Assembly: GCA_028716785.1 (NCBI GenBank)
Contig: JAQUPD010000001.1
Span: forward strand, 73,114-137,113
Reading direction: 5' to 3'
DNA: 64,000 nt
DNA from: Fidelibacterota bacterium
Lineage (GTDB): Bacteria; Fidelibacterota; Fidelibacteria; Fidelibacterales; Fidelibacteraceae
The number at the start of each line of letters is the position of its first letter. Within the stretch, counting starts at the first letter, position 1. This document shows positions 18,301-26,410 of the stretch, one piece after another. Below the pieces are notes generated by a model. The model had not been told where the DNA came from and made no database searches. It was given only the letters and a program-made list of their open reading frames with translations. The translations under genes and the position numbers were made by a program.

Positions 18301-18647
18301 CTCTCTGCAACGACTGTAATAGTTTCACCTTGGAATGCTTGAGGCTTCAACGCAAAATCCACGTTTGTTGTTAAATCAATTTCTACACGAACGCCTGCTT
18401 GTGTTAATGAGGCATATCCTATATATGATGCCGTTACTGAATAAACTCCTGGGGGAACATTGAGGATTACATAAAACCCCTCTTCATTCGCTGCAGCACC
18501 GTAAACAGTCCCATTTACTATAACATTCGCTCCCGCTAAAGGATTTCCGTTTTGATCGGTAACTGTTCCCATAATCTTACCTGATGTTTGACCATAGGCA
18601 AGACCACACAGCAACGTTAATAACAGTAAACCTCTAAAAAATTTCAT
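15345..18647 (-). CDS. TonB-dependent receptor, copy A
   Basis: 1100 residues. Signal peptide at about 1-19. Regulatory-like Ig domain at about 22-107 (GKIMGTVTDQNGNPLAGANV), plug at about 110-235 (LEVRQGGVDELAYLMDGVS, GGFNAEYSDLQAGVVNVVT), then a barrel ending YFGIRISYDF with a terminal aromatic residue as expected for outer-membrane insertion. Around residues 272-302 it carries two aspartate-rich loops, DVNKDGYWDPGE and DRNGDGEYY, of the EF-hand or dockerin calcium-binding kind, absent from copy B. First gene of the nine-gene leftward locus. AAGGAG lies upstream. The ligand is unknown. Confidence 0.93.
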   Translation of the reverse strand: MKFFRGLLLLTLLCGLAYGQTSGKIMGTVTDQNGNPLAGANVIVNGTVYGAAANEEGFYVILNVPPGVYSVTASYIGYASLTQAGVRVEIDLTTNVDFALKPQAFQGETITVVAERKVLRVDVASSQTNLSSEQIEDLPASSLEDVIGMQAGVSGLEVRQGGVDELAYLMDGVSLKDDRTGQPVTGVPLSSVQEIMIQSGGFNAEYSDLQAGVVNVVTKEGRPDRYSFDAIIKYSPPAPKHFGMSIYDPMSIYMRPWLDDDVAWWGTEPETFTDVNKDGYWDPGEPFVDRNGDGEYYYPWDEHIRKMYPSFQGWNQTSSDLLSNDNPSDDLSPTGAQQLFKWQRRRQGDITEPDYNIDFGLGGPVPFVSQYLGNLRFYTSFRKEKSMYLIPLSRDAYNEWSLSTKVTSDITERIKFQLTAFHKETKASSSSETGLPSYFSDPIWDVAGAFGSSSQQRAKIFYPSYYCKTDIWNDVVSAKVTQQLSGKSYHEALIEYRATEYLTRPIPPRDFTPRYNILPGTEGEDQYLVDEAPWGFDTQLTTGIDGFMMGAKSNARDSTKTWAFKARWDFISQVNRNNQIKTGLQFEYFNYKMNYGAINPALPAGRPWTKWEKSPWQLGAYIQDKMEFEGWIATVGLRAEYFNPNTDWYDYEPFDKNLKILASREVTPEDNLPMKRAKGLFTLMPRIGISHPITVNSKLYFNYGHMRQRFSPDQLFGVRRVYGGSLYYLGDPELPMEKTIAYELGYDHSLFEQYLIHIAAYYKDKSDQATTVHYQGVGGVVDYYQYSNILYQDIRGFEVELRKRIGDWVTGFVNYEYSVYSSGNFSVTTYNENPAVQRDIERNINLQKPYKPVALPRIKYNIAFKTPYYFGPDMNGLAPLANWQIAFTGTWRKGGYFSYGNNPSIINNVRWVDSWGLDMRGSKSFIFNNFRVQIVADIYNILNRKTLSTAALGDSYLVPGVYDMYQESLHFKASVYEELGLKHITGNDKMGYYRDPDVPYQPMKYTSRATGLIQPDPKIYYYIGDIADLQQLFPDDNITENISDTERYVQYVDNQWTRVEKSTVQNVLDDKAYIFNPVNESFLFLAPRDVYFGIRISYDF

Positions 18648-18984
18648 ATATAAGCTCCTTTTTTTTCAGAGTTCCTACATAAAAATACGATTAATTTGTA
18701 AAACATGTATAACCTCTATCAATTTGTCGTCTTTTTCTCCTCTTATGCTTATCCCTCAATGATATCTTTATGATTGGACAGAATATTTCACAGTTGATAA
18801 TGCCTTACCATTACTTTTTAGTTCTTTTGAAATAAATGTTACAGAAAAAACAATATGATGTCAAGATACAAAATGATAAAAAAATAACTTTTTTAATAAT
18901 TTTACAAAATGCATTGTTAACTCATTTTATACTGACTATGTTTTAACTATTTAATTTTGTATTTTTAAAGAGGAGGATATGCCA
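18648..18984. other. Divergent intergenic region, AT-rich
   Basis: 337 bases between the leftward envelope locus and the rightward serine hydrolase. I found no open frame of interest and no RNA fold. It holds a candidate leftward promoter (18836-18864) and, for the hydrolase, AGGAGG at 18971-18976. A rightward TTGTTA followed 17 bases later by TATGTT (just upstream of the hydrolase) is a weak promoter candidate. Confidence 0.6.
18836..18864 (-). promoter_or_regulatory. Candidate promoter of the receptor locus
   Basis: On the minus strand TTGACA (18864-18859) is followed after 17 bases by TAACAT (18841-18836), matching four of six -10 positions. It would give a leader of roughly 180 bases before the receptor start. 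The -35 box is perfect, the -10 only fair. Confidence 0.4.
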
Positions 18985-20241
18985 ATGATAAATAAACATA
19001 TTTTGACTATTTTTTGTTGTTTGCTCTTATTTCCTTTATTTATAATAGCAGCTGAAGATGTAACCTTTAACGAGGTAGATAAAATTATCGAAGCAGCAAT
19101 TAGCGATAGTGCCTGGCCAGGTGCTGTATTAGTTGTCGGGAATCGTGATGGCATTATTTATGAAAAGGCCTATGGGTATCATACTTATCAAAAAGAGGAA
19201 AAGACAAAAAGTGATGATATTTTCGATCTTGCTTCCATTACAAAAGTCATGGCAACAACACCTGCTGTTATGAAATTGTATGAAGAGGACAAAATATCTT
19301 TAGATGACCCCATTGTTAAATATATCCCTGAATTTACAGGTAGTACAGAAACCGCCACTTTAATGAAAGAGTTGGTCTCTATTCGACACTTGTTGACTCA
19401 TACGAGTGGTTTACCCGCTTATAAAAGTTTCTACTATGAAAAAGAAACTCCCGAGAGCATATTATCATCTATTTTAAAGACAGATTTGGATACGTTTCCG
19501 GGTGTCCGGTATGAATATTCCTGTCTTGGATTTATAACCTTAGGAGAAATGGTAAAACGGGTCTCTGGACTTCCATTAAATGAATATGTTGAAAAAAACA
19601 TTTACACGCCTTTAGGCATGAATAATACGTGTTATCTTCCCCCAGAAGAATGGAGAGATCGAATTGTTCCTACCGAATACTCTGAAAAAGAAAATGGTTT
19701 TATTCGTGGGCATGTTCATGATGAAATTGCTGCAGGGTTGGGTGGTGTTTCAGGAAATGCAGGATTATTTTCAACGGGTAACGATATGGCAATATATGCC
19801 GAAATGTTTTTAAACAAGGGGACCTACAAAGGCACGCAAATTTTTAACCCTGAAACGGTAGAGCTTTTTACCAAAAGAGCAAATCTTCTTTTAGGAAATT
19901 CCCGCTGCTTAGGTTGGGACAGTCCACAAGGGGAAGCATCTGCCGGTGTCTATGCAAGTCCAAATAGTTTTGGTCATACCGGTTTCACAGGCACAACCAT
20001 GTGGATTGATCCTGACAATAATCTCTATGTTATTTTACTCACAAATGCAGTTCACCCTCATCGACGATATAAATCTCCCAACTACTTTGACTGGCGGCAG
20101 ATTGTTCATTCAAAAGTCTATGAAAATTTAGGGATAACGGAAAAAAATCCTGAATGTGAATGGAAAGAGCGTTGGCAAGACCCAAAAGTGCGCGATCAAT
20201 TTAAAGAAAAAACATTTTGGCAAAAGGTTTTTAACCGTTAA
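18985..20241 (+). CDS. Secreted serine hydrolase, beta-lactamase/esterase (AmpC-like) fold
   Basis: 418 residues from the ATG at 18985. The ATG at 18979 is only two bases from AGGAGG (18971-18976), while 18985 has a normal spacing of eight. Signal peptide at about 1-22. Serine hydrolase motifs are visible: S-x-x-K as SITK with preceding DLA (about residue 86), Y-S-C in place of the usual YxN/YxS (RYEYSCLGF), and HTG in FGHTGFTG near residue 330. Members act as D-aminopeptidases, esterases or class C beta-lactamases. The substrate cannot be decided here. Monocistronic. The end of the gene overlaps an AT-rich palindrome (20226-20247) that may help terminate transcription. Confidence 0.88.
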   Translation: MINKHILTIFCCLLLFPLFIIAAEDVTFNEVDKIIEAAISDSAWPGAVLVVGNRDGIIYEKAYGYHTYQKEEKTKSDDIFDLASITKVMATTPAVMKLYEEDKISLDDPIVKYIPEFTGSTETATLMKELVSIRHLLTHTSGLPAYKSFYYEKETPESILSSILKTDLDTFPGVRYEYSCLGFITLGEMVKRVSGLPLNEYVEKNIYTPLGMNNTCYLPPEEWRDRIVPTEYSEKENGFIRGHVHDEIAAGLGGVSGNAGLFSTGNDMAIYAEMFLNKGTYKGTQIFNPETVELFTKRANLLLGNSRCLGWDSPQGEASAGVYASPNSFGHTGFTGTTMWIDPDNNLYVILLTNAVHPHRRYKSPNYFDWRQIVHSKVYENLGITEKNPECEWKERWQDPKVRDQFKEKTFWQKVFNR

Positions 20242-20258
20242 AAAACCAGAGGAATGAC

Positions 20259-21110
20259 CTATTGCATGGCATTATTGTCTGGTGGATAGCGGGTATAAAT
20301 CGACTGAAAAACCTGACATTTTTGAAGTTTTAGCACAATTTGGTCAAATATAAGTGAGGCATCGGGTGCGGTATAATATTTATAAAAAACAGATCTTGCT
20401 TTTGCGTATTCACCACTATAAAAGAGGGTAATAACCACTTCCATTAACTGAGAAAATAGATCTACATCTGGAGAACTCCCTTCAATTGGCTTATAAAGTG
20501 GGGATGAATTTTGAAGGATCTGGTAGGGTGCATGAATATCTTGTAAAAGAATCTCTTTAAACTCTGGATTTGCAGGATAAAATCCATTCGTATCATAGCG
20601 AAATATAATGGGAATAAGAGGAGAAACGGCATGACTCAATATCAAAAAGTAATCAAACGTGAGAAGAGATTGAATCCATTCTGCAATTCCATCATCATTT
20701 AAATCTTGAATTTTTACGGGATATCCCACAGGATAATCTGACGATTTAAAAAAGAGTCGAAGCGAATCCCCAACCATATCAAAAATGGTATATGTCCAAC
20801 AACAATGGGCTCCTCCGCTAAATTGTTCAACCATAAACATAGAATCTTCGTTATGGGGTATAGGTAAAAATGCACTTTGTGTCATTTGGCGATGAAATCC
20901 TTGATTAAAAAGCGCCAGAGTATCTTGACTTTTCAGGAGTATTGCATACCAAACGTGTCCATCATCGGACACTTTTTTAAAGGTATAATTTTTCCACCTT
21001 ATGGTATCGGGAAGGTATTTTATTTCTTCATAGGATTGACCTAAAAGGCATTGAAGGTTAAGGCATAAGATCAGTGATAAATATAGTGTTTTTTTGAGTA
21101 TGGTTTTCAC
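20259..21110 (-). CDS. Secreted protein with GGAHCC motif, unknown function
   Basis: 283 residues. Signal peptide at about 1-24. The centre (about 90-150) reads FSGGAHCCWTYTIFDM followed by DLNDDGIAEWIQS. A GGAHCC-plus-DxNxDG arrangement occurs in uncharacterised secreted proteins, where the Asp-rich part resembles an FG-GAP or calcium-binding loop. No catalytic residues can be named. It is the last gene of the long leftward run, 24 bases after the sodium-pump beta subunit, so it may be cotranscribed with it. The two adjacent cysteines and the His next to them are the most notable feature. Confidence 0.7.
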   Translation of the reverse strand: MKTILKKTLYLSLILCLNLQCLLGQSYEEIKYLPDTIRWKNYTFKKVSDDGHVWYAILLKSQDTLALFNQGFHRQMTQSAFLPIPHNEDSMFMVEQFSGGAHCCWTYTIFDMVGDSLRLFFKSSDYPVGYPVKIQDLNDDGIAEWIQSLLTFDYFLILSHAVSPLIPIIFRYDTNGFYPANPEFKEILLQDIHAPYQILQNSSPLYKPIEGSSPDVDLFSQLMEVVITLFYSGEYAKARSVFYKYYTAPDASLIFDQIVLKLQKCQVFQSIYTRYPPDNNAMQ

Positions 21111-21134
21111 ATCATCCTGCCTAAAATATAATAC

Positions 21135-22271
21135 TTATCCTAAAACGGCAAGAAGAATACCCGCGGCAACGGCTGAACCAATCACACCAGCAACATTTGG
21201 ACCCATAGCATGCATTAGCAAGTAATTTGTTTTATCATATTCTGTCCCTACATGTTGAACTACTCGAGCTGAGTCGGGGACAGCACTGACTCCTGCGGCA
21301 CCAATTAACGGATTAATTTTATTTCCCTTTTTTAAAAAAAGATTCATGAATTTTGCAAACAGTACGCCGCTTGCAGTTGCCACCATAAATGAAGCAGCTC
21401 CCAAGATAAAAATCATAATAGATTGTTTTGTTAAAAATGTCGTTGCTTGGGTTGAGGCTCCCACGGTCAAGCCTAAAAGTATAGTTACAGAATCTACAAT
21501 AGGGCCTCGTGCTGCATTTGCTAAGCGTTCAGTAACTCCGCTTTCTTTGAGTAAATTTCCAAAGAAAAACATACCAAGAAGAGGTAAAGCTCCAGGAGAA
21601 ATAAACGTTGTAGCAATAAATCCCAAAACAGGAAAAAGGATTTTTTCAATTTTTTTTACTTGTCGAGCGGGTTTCATGTGAATTTTACGTTCTTTTTCAG
21701 ACGTTAAGAGTTTCATGATAGGTGGTTGAATGAGAGGAACTAATGCCATATAAGAATAGGCAGCAATTGCAATAGCACCTATCAAGTGAGGGGCAAGTTT
21801 TGAGGAGAGAAAAATGGCCGTTGGTCCATCGGCACCTCCTATAATGCCAATAGCAGCTGCTTCTTGAATTGAAAACCCTAAAAATTTTGCAACAAGAAAT
21901 GTTAGAAAAATACCCATTTGCGCTGCAGCACCAAGCATCACAAGTTTTGGATTTGACAAAAGGGCGGAAAAATCTGTCATTGCTCCAATGCCCAGAAATA
22001 TCAAGGGGGGATAAATTCCATTAAGAACTCCATAATACAAATAATTGAGGACAGACCCTTTCTCATAGATTCCAATTTGTAATCCACCCTCTTCTAGAAA
22101 AGGAATATTACCAACAATAATTCCAAAACCAATAGGTATAAGGAGCAAAGGCTCATAGTTTTTTGCTGCTCCTAAATAAATACATACACCCCCTATAACA
22201 ATCATAAATACATGACCAATCGTAATATTTGCAAATCCAGAATAACGTATAAATTCAAAGACAATATCCAT
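21135..22271 (-). CDS. mmdB: Sodium-pumping decarboxylase, beta subunit
   Basis: 378 residues, about nine to eleven hydrophobic segments. The family motif GIIGGADGPTAIFLSSKLAP (about 142-161) contains the Asp that takes part in Na+ and proton movement. Length and layout match OadB/MmdB/GcdB. The subunit couples decarboxylation of carboxybiotin to export of two Na+ across the inner membrane. Its start overlaps the stop of the biotin carrier by one base (TAATG) and GGAGG precedes it. Because mutase, epimerase and a carboxyltransferase are adjacent, methylmalonyl-CoA is the likely substrate, not oxaloacetate or glutaconyl-CoA. Confidence 0.94.
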   Translation of the reverse strand: MDIVFEFIRYSGFANITIGHVFMIVIGGVCIYLGAAKNYEPLLLIPIGFGIIVGNIPFLEEGGLQIGIYEKGSVLNYLYYGVLNGIYPPLIFLGIGAMTDFSALLSNPKLVMLGAAAQMGIFLTFLVAKFLGFSIQEAAAIGIIGGADGPTAIFLSSKLAPHLIGAIAIAAYSYMALVPLIQPPIMKLLTSEKERKIHMKPARQVKKIEKILFPVLGFIATTFISPGALPLLGMFFFGNLLKESGVTERLANAARGPIVDSVTILLGLTVGASTQATTFLTKQSIMIFILGAASFMVATASGVLFAKFMNLFLKKGNKINPLIGAAGVSAVPDSARVVQHVGTEYDKTNYLLMHAMGPNVAGVIGSAVAAGILLAVLG

Positions 22272-22708
22272 TAATCCTCCAGAGTAATAATCACTTCACC
22301 TTCCAATACAGAACTCCCTGGCTGTACATTTACCGTTTTTACCACACCATCTGAAGAAGCCAAAATATTATTTTCCATTTTCATAGCTTCCATTTTAGCA
22401 ACAACCTGGCCTATTTTGACTATATCTCCTGGTTTTACCAAGATAGCTAAAATAATCCCTGGAATCGGCGCTTTAATATATTGACTCCCTACGTGTTCAG
22501 TTGGTTTATGAGTCCGCTCTACCTTCTCTGAATCCAATGGTGCTGCATCTTTCCTCACCAATCGAGGTGTTTTTTGTTCAGGTCGAGATTCTAAAATTTC
22601 CACCTCATAATCCACACCGTTACATTCAACAACCGCCGTATTATCGGTTATGGATTTTACCGTTATTTCATAAGGATTCCTGTTAATAAGAAATTTTATT
22701 TTTTTCAT
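22271..22708 (-). CDS. mmdC: Biotin carrier subunit of the sodium-pumping decarboxylase
   Basis: 145 residues. The C-terminal about 70 residues form a biotinyl domain with EAMKMENNI, whose Lys carries biotin. A linker (about 45-72) rich in E, K, P and R joins it to an N-terminal domain of about 45 residues. This matches the gamma/delta-type carrier of methylmalonyl-CoA and glutaconyl-CoA decarboxylases, which are short proteins. It shuttles CO2 from the carboxyltransferase to the membrane beta subunit. Four bases separate it from the OadG-like gene. Confidence 0.92.
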   Translation of the reverse strand: MKKIKFLINRNPYEITVKSITDNTAVVECNGVDYEVEILESRPEQKTPRLVRKDAAPLDSEKVERTHKPTEHVGSQYIKAPIPGIILAILVKPGDIVKIGQVVAKMEAMKMENNILASSDGVVKTVNVQPGSSVLEGEVIITLED

Positions 22709-22711
22709 GCG

Positions 22712-23155
22712 TTATTTTCCTGTCCGTTTAATTTCCACAACGGGTCGTCTTAATCCATAGATTTTGCTTGACCATGGTGAATATGGTTTTACTAACCGCT
22801 CAAACGTAAGTTTTGCCCTTTCTTCTTCCATACTCTGCCGTTGTACGAGATAAAGAGCCATCATAATAGCCATAGCCGTTTCATCAGGGATTTTGCCTTC
22901 TTTTATTTTCATCTCATCTTTTGATTGTCCTTTTTGTTCCGCTAAAATCTTTTTTTTATGGCGATATTCAAAAAAATGCTTAAGAATTGCATTTACCAAC
23001 GCCACAAAAAGGTAAACAACAAAGAGAGCCACTATTACAATGAGAAAACCCCAGATGGTTATTTTAAGAATAAGATTTCGTTCTCCTTCTGACACCGCTG
23101 AAAAAAGGGGTCTTGAGTAGAGCAAAAGGAATCCGTAAGTGATATACTTGAACAT
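22712..23155 (-). CDS. OadG-like small membrane subunit of the decarboxylase
   Basis: 147 residues from the ATG at 23155. An in-frame GTG at 23161 would overlap the AGGAGG (23166-23161) and is rejected, since the ATG has spacing five. One membrane span at about 30-60, then a charged cytoplasmic stretch and a C-terminal PYSPWSSKIYGLR. This fits the gamma (OadG/MmdD) subunit, which holds the complex together and binds zinc in some members. Context is decisive: it lies between the carboxyltransferase and biotin-carrier genes. Sequence similarity by eye is modest, as usual for this family. Confidence 0.8.
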   Translation of the reverse strand: MFKYITYGFLLLYSRPLFSAVSEGERNLILKITIWGFLIVIVALFVVYLFVALVNAILKHFFEYRHKKKILAEQKGQSKDEMKIKEGKIPDETAMAIMMALYLVQRQSMEEERAKLTFERLVKPYSPWSSKIYGLRRPVVEIKRTGK

Positions 23156-23164
23156 AATCACCTC

Positions 23165-24712
23165 CTAAAGGGGAATATTCCCATGTTTTTTTAGGGGATT
23201 TGTCAGTTTTTTTGTCACGAGACTTTCAAAAGCTCGAATGATGCGAAACCGCGTATTTTTAGGCTCGATCACATCATCTATAAATCCAAGGCTTGCCGCA
23301 ATAAAGGGATTGGAAAACTTTTCTGTATATTCTTCAATCAATTCCTTCATGCGCTCATCGGAAGGATTATTTTCCAATTCTTTTTGATAGAGAATTTGTA
23401 CAGCTCCTTCAGCACCCATCACGGCAATTTCTGCTGTTGGCCAGGCATAATTTACATCTCCCCGCAAATGTTTTGAGCTCATAACATCATAGGCTCCACC
23501 ATAAGCCTTTCGTGTAATAAGGGTAACCTTGGGGACCGTTGCTTCGGCATATGCATAGATAAGCTTAGCCCCTTCACTAATAATACCACGATATTCCTGG
23601 GCTGTGCCTGGTAAAAAACCCGGGACATCTACAAGGGTAAGAATAGGAATGTTAAACGCGTCGCAGAATCGAACAAAACGGGCAGCTTTTTTGCTTGCGT
23701 TAATATCCAGCACCCCTGCAAGATAATTGGGTTGATTGGCAACAATGCCTACCGAGCGACCATTGAATCTGGCATATCCTGTAATAATATTAGGAGCGAA
23801 ATGACGAGAGACTTCCAGAAATTCCTCATCATCAACAATTCGGTAAATAATATCTTTCATGTCGTAAGGTTGATTAGATGCATCAGGAATAATATCCGCC
23901 AGTTCTTCATCTATCCTGTTTATGGGATCATTTGTTGAAAATAAGGGGGGTTCTTCCAAATTATTTTGAGGAATATAACTAAGGAGTTTACGGATGATTC
24001 CCAATGCTTCTTCTTCGTTTTCAGCCGAAAATTGCGCCACGCCCGATTTTGAAGCATGCACCATTGCACCGCCCAATTGTTCCTCATTAACATTCTCATT
24101 TGTTACAGTTTTTACCACTTTAGGACCCGTTATAAACATATAGGATGTTAACTCAGTCATAATAATAAAATCTGTAAGCGCAGGCGAATAAACGGCTCCC
24201 CCAGCACAAGGGCCTAAAATTGCTGAAATTTGGGGAATTACACCAGAAGCTTCAACATTTCTCTGGAAAATTTCAGCATACCCAGCAAGAGACATAATTC
24301 CTTCCTGTATCCTGGCACCCCCTGAATCGTTGAGACCAATAACTGGTGCACCCATTTTCATGGCCATATCCATGATTTTACATATTTTATTTGCGAATGT
24401 CTCACTCAAGCTTCCCCCAAACACCGTAAAATCCTGAGAAAAAACATAGACAAGTCTGCCGTCAATCGTTCCGTAACCTGTGACCACACCATCCCCTAAA
24501 ATTTTCTTTTTATCCATGTCAAAATCCTGGCAACGATGGGTAACAAAGGCATCAAATTCCTCAAATGAATCTTTATCTAAGAGTAAATCAATTCGTTCAC
24601 GGGCAGTTAATTTTCCTTTTTCATGTTGTTTGTCAATTCTTGCTTTACCGCCTCCCTCCAACGCTTTTTGTCGCATTTCCTGAAGTTTTTTTAAATTATC
24701 ATGCATAGACAT
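23165..24712 (-). CDS. mmdA: Methylmalonyl-CoA carboxyltransferase (alpha) subunit
   Basis: 515 residues, the usual length for MmdA/PccB. Two crotonase-like carboxyltransferase halves: N-terminal with [12 protein letters not shown] (about 125) and [17 protein letters not shown]-terminal with [19 protein letters not shown] and [13 protein letters not shown]. It moves the carboxyl group of methylmalonyl-CoA to biotin, forming propionyl-CoA. No biotin carboxylase gene is present nearby, so the set favours a Na+-pumping decarboxylase over an ATP-dependent carboxylase. Ends nine bases before the OadG-like gene. Confidence 0.95.
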   Translation of the reverse strand: MSMHDNLKKLQEMRQKALEGGGKARIDKQHEKGKLTARERIDLLLDKDSFEEFDAFVTHRCQDFDMDKKKILGDGVVTGYGTIDGRLVYVFSQDFTVFGGSLSETFANKICKIMDMAMKMGAPVIGLNDSGGARIQEGIMSLAGYAEIFQRNVEASGVIPQISAILGPCAGGAVYSPALTDFIIMTELTSYMFITGPKVVKTVTNENVNEEQLGGAMVHASKSGVAQFSAENEEEALGIIRKLLSYIPQNNLEEPPLFSTNDPINRIDEELADIIPDASNQPYDMKDIIYRIVDDEEFLEVSRHFAPNIITGYARFNGRSVGIVANQPNYLAGVLDINASKKAARFVRFCDAFNIPILTLVDVPGFLPGTAQEYRGIISEGAKLIYAYAEATVPKVTLITRKAYGGAYDVMSSKHLRGDVNYAWPTAEIAVMGAEGAVQILYQKELENNPSDERMKELIEEYTEKFSNPFIAASLGFIDDVIEPKNTRFRIIRAFESLVTKKLTNPLKKHGNIPL

Positions 24713-24742
24713 AATGTGTTTTCTCCCTTACTTATAGGAATC

Positions 24743-25153
24743 TTAAGGTTTTTTATGTTCTTGTGTTAATTCTGTAAGGACACCAAAAGTTGATTTGGGA
24801 TGAAGAAATCCAATAAGGTGGCCATCTGCACCAAAGCGCGGTTCATTATCTATCAGCCGAATTCCCATTCCTTCCGCTTTTTTAAGGGATATTTTACAAT
24901 CGTCTACAGAATAGGCTATATGGTGAAATCCCTCGCCCCGTTTTTCAATAAATTTCGCCACAGGACTTTCAGGGGAGATGGGCTCTAAAAGTTCAATGCG
25001 CGTATCACCTACTTTAAACATAGCAACATGCACGCCTTGATCTTCAACAGTTTCTTTTCCTAAAAAAGAAAGCCCTAAAACATCACGATAGTAGGGAATT
25101 TGCTCATCCAAGGAACAGACTGCAATTCCAATATGTGATATACCCTTTACCAT
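24743..25153 (-). CDS. mce: Methylmalonyl-CoA epimerase
   Basis: 136 residues from the ATG at 25153, which begins MVKGISHIGIAV and has GAGGG just upstream. An ATG at 25219 would add 22 Lys-rich residues not seen in the family. VOC-fold protein with the metal ligands visible: His in SHIGIAV, His in HHIAYSV, Glu in LTELTQE. It interconverts (R)- and (S)-methylmalonyl-CoA, linking the mutase to the decarboxylase. It lies between meaB and the carboxyltransferase, as expected for one pathway. Confidence 0.94.
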   Translation of the reverse strand: MVKGISHIGIAVCSLDEQIPYYRDVLGLSFLGKETVEDQGVHVAMFKVGDTRIELLEPISPESPVAKFIEKRGEGFHHIAYSVDDCKISLKKAEGMGIRLIDNEPRFGADGHLIGFLHPKSTFGVLTELTQEHKKP

Positions 25154-25219
25154 TTTTCCCTCTTCTTTCTTTTTTTCTTTGTGTTTGTTGTGGCTACAAT
25201 AAAATTTGCCGTTCATCAT

Positions 25220-26410
25220 TTACTTTTCTTTGTGAGCAGAAATATTTTTTAAAAAGTACGTCATCATTTGTTCTGCCCCCACAGTAGGTAACAACTCTCC
25301 TGATTCTATTTTCTTTTTGAGTGTTTCAATATAGGATTGAATTCCCGAATGGGTATAGAACCACGTGCGTATTTTTTCTTCAATCATGCTATAGAACCAA
25401 TTAACAGCTTGTTCTTTCCGCCGTTTCTGAAAAACTCCTTCAGCTATCATCTTTTCTTTGAACTCCCAAATCATGTCCCGAATTTCAGGAATACCAAAAC
25501 CTGTTAAAGCAGAGCATGCAAGCACCCGACATGTCCACCCTTTTGTAGAAGGTTTTAAGTAGTTTAGGGCGGTTTCCAATTGTTTTCGTGTAAGTTCAGC
25601 TTTTTCTTTATTATCGCCATCTGCCTTATTGATTACTATAGCATCGGCGAGTTCAATCACGCCTTTTTTCATCCCTTGCAATTCATCGCCTGCACCAGAA
25701 ATTTGCAGGAGGAGAAAAAAATCTACCATTGAGCGGACCGTTATTTCGCTTTGTCCAACACCCACTGTTTCAACCAAAATCACATCATAGCCTGCCGCTT
25801 CACACACTGTAATTGCTTCACGGGTTTTTGATGCAACTCCCCCTAAAGTTCCCCCGGAAGGAGAGGGACGTATAAAGGCATGTTCATGGCGAGAAAGTTT
25901 TTCCATGCGGGTTTTATCCCCTAAAATACTCCCTTTTGTCAGCGAGGAACTGGGATCGACTGCTAAAACAGCAACGTGATGGCCATCCTCAATGACCTTG
26001 AGTCCGAAAGTTTCAATAAAGGTGCTCTTCCCTGCGCCTGGAACACCTGAAATACCAATTCTAAGGGATTTTTCAGCATGGGGTAATAAGCGGTGAAGAA
26101 CCTGGGTTGCCATTTCTCGATGGTGGGGTGCCTGACTTTCAATCAAGGTAATTGTTTGCGCCAAAAGGGAACGATCACCGTTTAACACACCTGTTACATA
26201 GTCATCAATTGAAAGATTTTTTCGGCGTATTCGTTTGGATGTTTTGGGTTCTGAGTGTGATAACGTACTTCCTCGGACAATTTTTACCGCAAAGGCTTCA
26301 TGGTTACCTGGAGGTGCCCAATCGGGACGATAACTTTTCTCTTCCACGCCAGCTTCTTGATGCAAATTCTGTGCGTGTTTACGATCTTGTTGTGATTCTT
26401 TATGCTTCAT
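25220..26410 (-). CDS. meaB: MeaB/ArgK-type G3E GTPase, mutase chaperone
   Basis: 396 residues. P-loop GVPGAGKST (about 121-129), [29 protein letters not shown] and NKADGDN (guanine specificity) are all visible. It loads and protects adenosylcobalamin in methylmalonyl-CoA mutase. ATGA overlap with the mutase stop shows translational coupling. The family is usually about 320-340 residues. Here about 65-70 extra residues at the N-terminus (Gln-, Lys- and His-rich, with [13 protein letters not shown]) precede the normal start region [13 protein letters not shown]. The extension is part of the same open frame and directly follows the coupled ATG, so it is probably real. Confidence 0.93.
   Translation of the reverse strand: MKHKESQQDRKHAQNLHQEAGVEEKSYRPDWAPPGNHEAFAVKIVRGSTLSHSEPKTSKRIRRKNLSIDDYVTGVLNGDRSLLAQTITLIESQAPHHREMATQVLHRLLPHAEKSLRIGISGVPGAGKSTFIETFGLKVIEDGHHVAVLAVDPSSSLTKGSILGDKTRMEKLSRHEHAFIRPSPSGGTLGGVASKTREAITVCEAAGYDVILVETVGVGQSEITVRSMVDFFLLLQISGAGDELQGMKKGVIELADAIVINKADGDNKEKAELTRKQLETALNYLKPSTKGWTCRVLACSALTGFGIPEIRDMIWEFKEKMIAEGVFQKRRKEQAVNWFYSMIEEKIRTWFYTHSGIQSYIETLKKKIESGELLPTVGAEQMMTYFLKNISAHKEK

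Noticed and set aside
20226-20247. Palindrome at the end of the serine hydrolase gene as a firm terminator
   Set aside because: GGTTTTTAAC and its partner are AT-only in the core and nearly without a loop. It may help but is not convincing alone.
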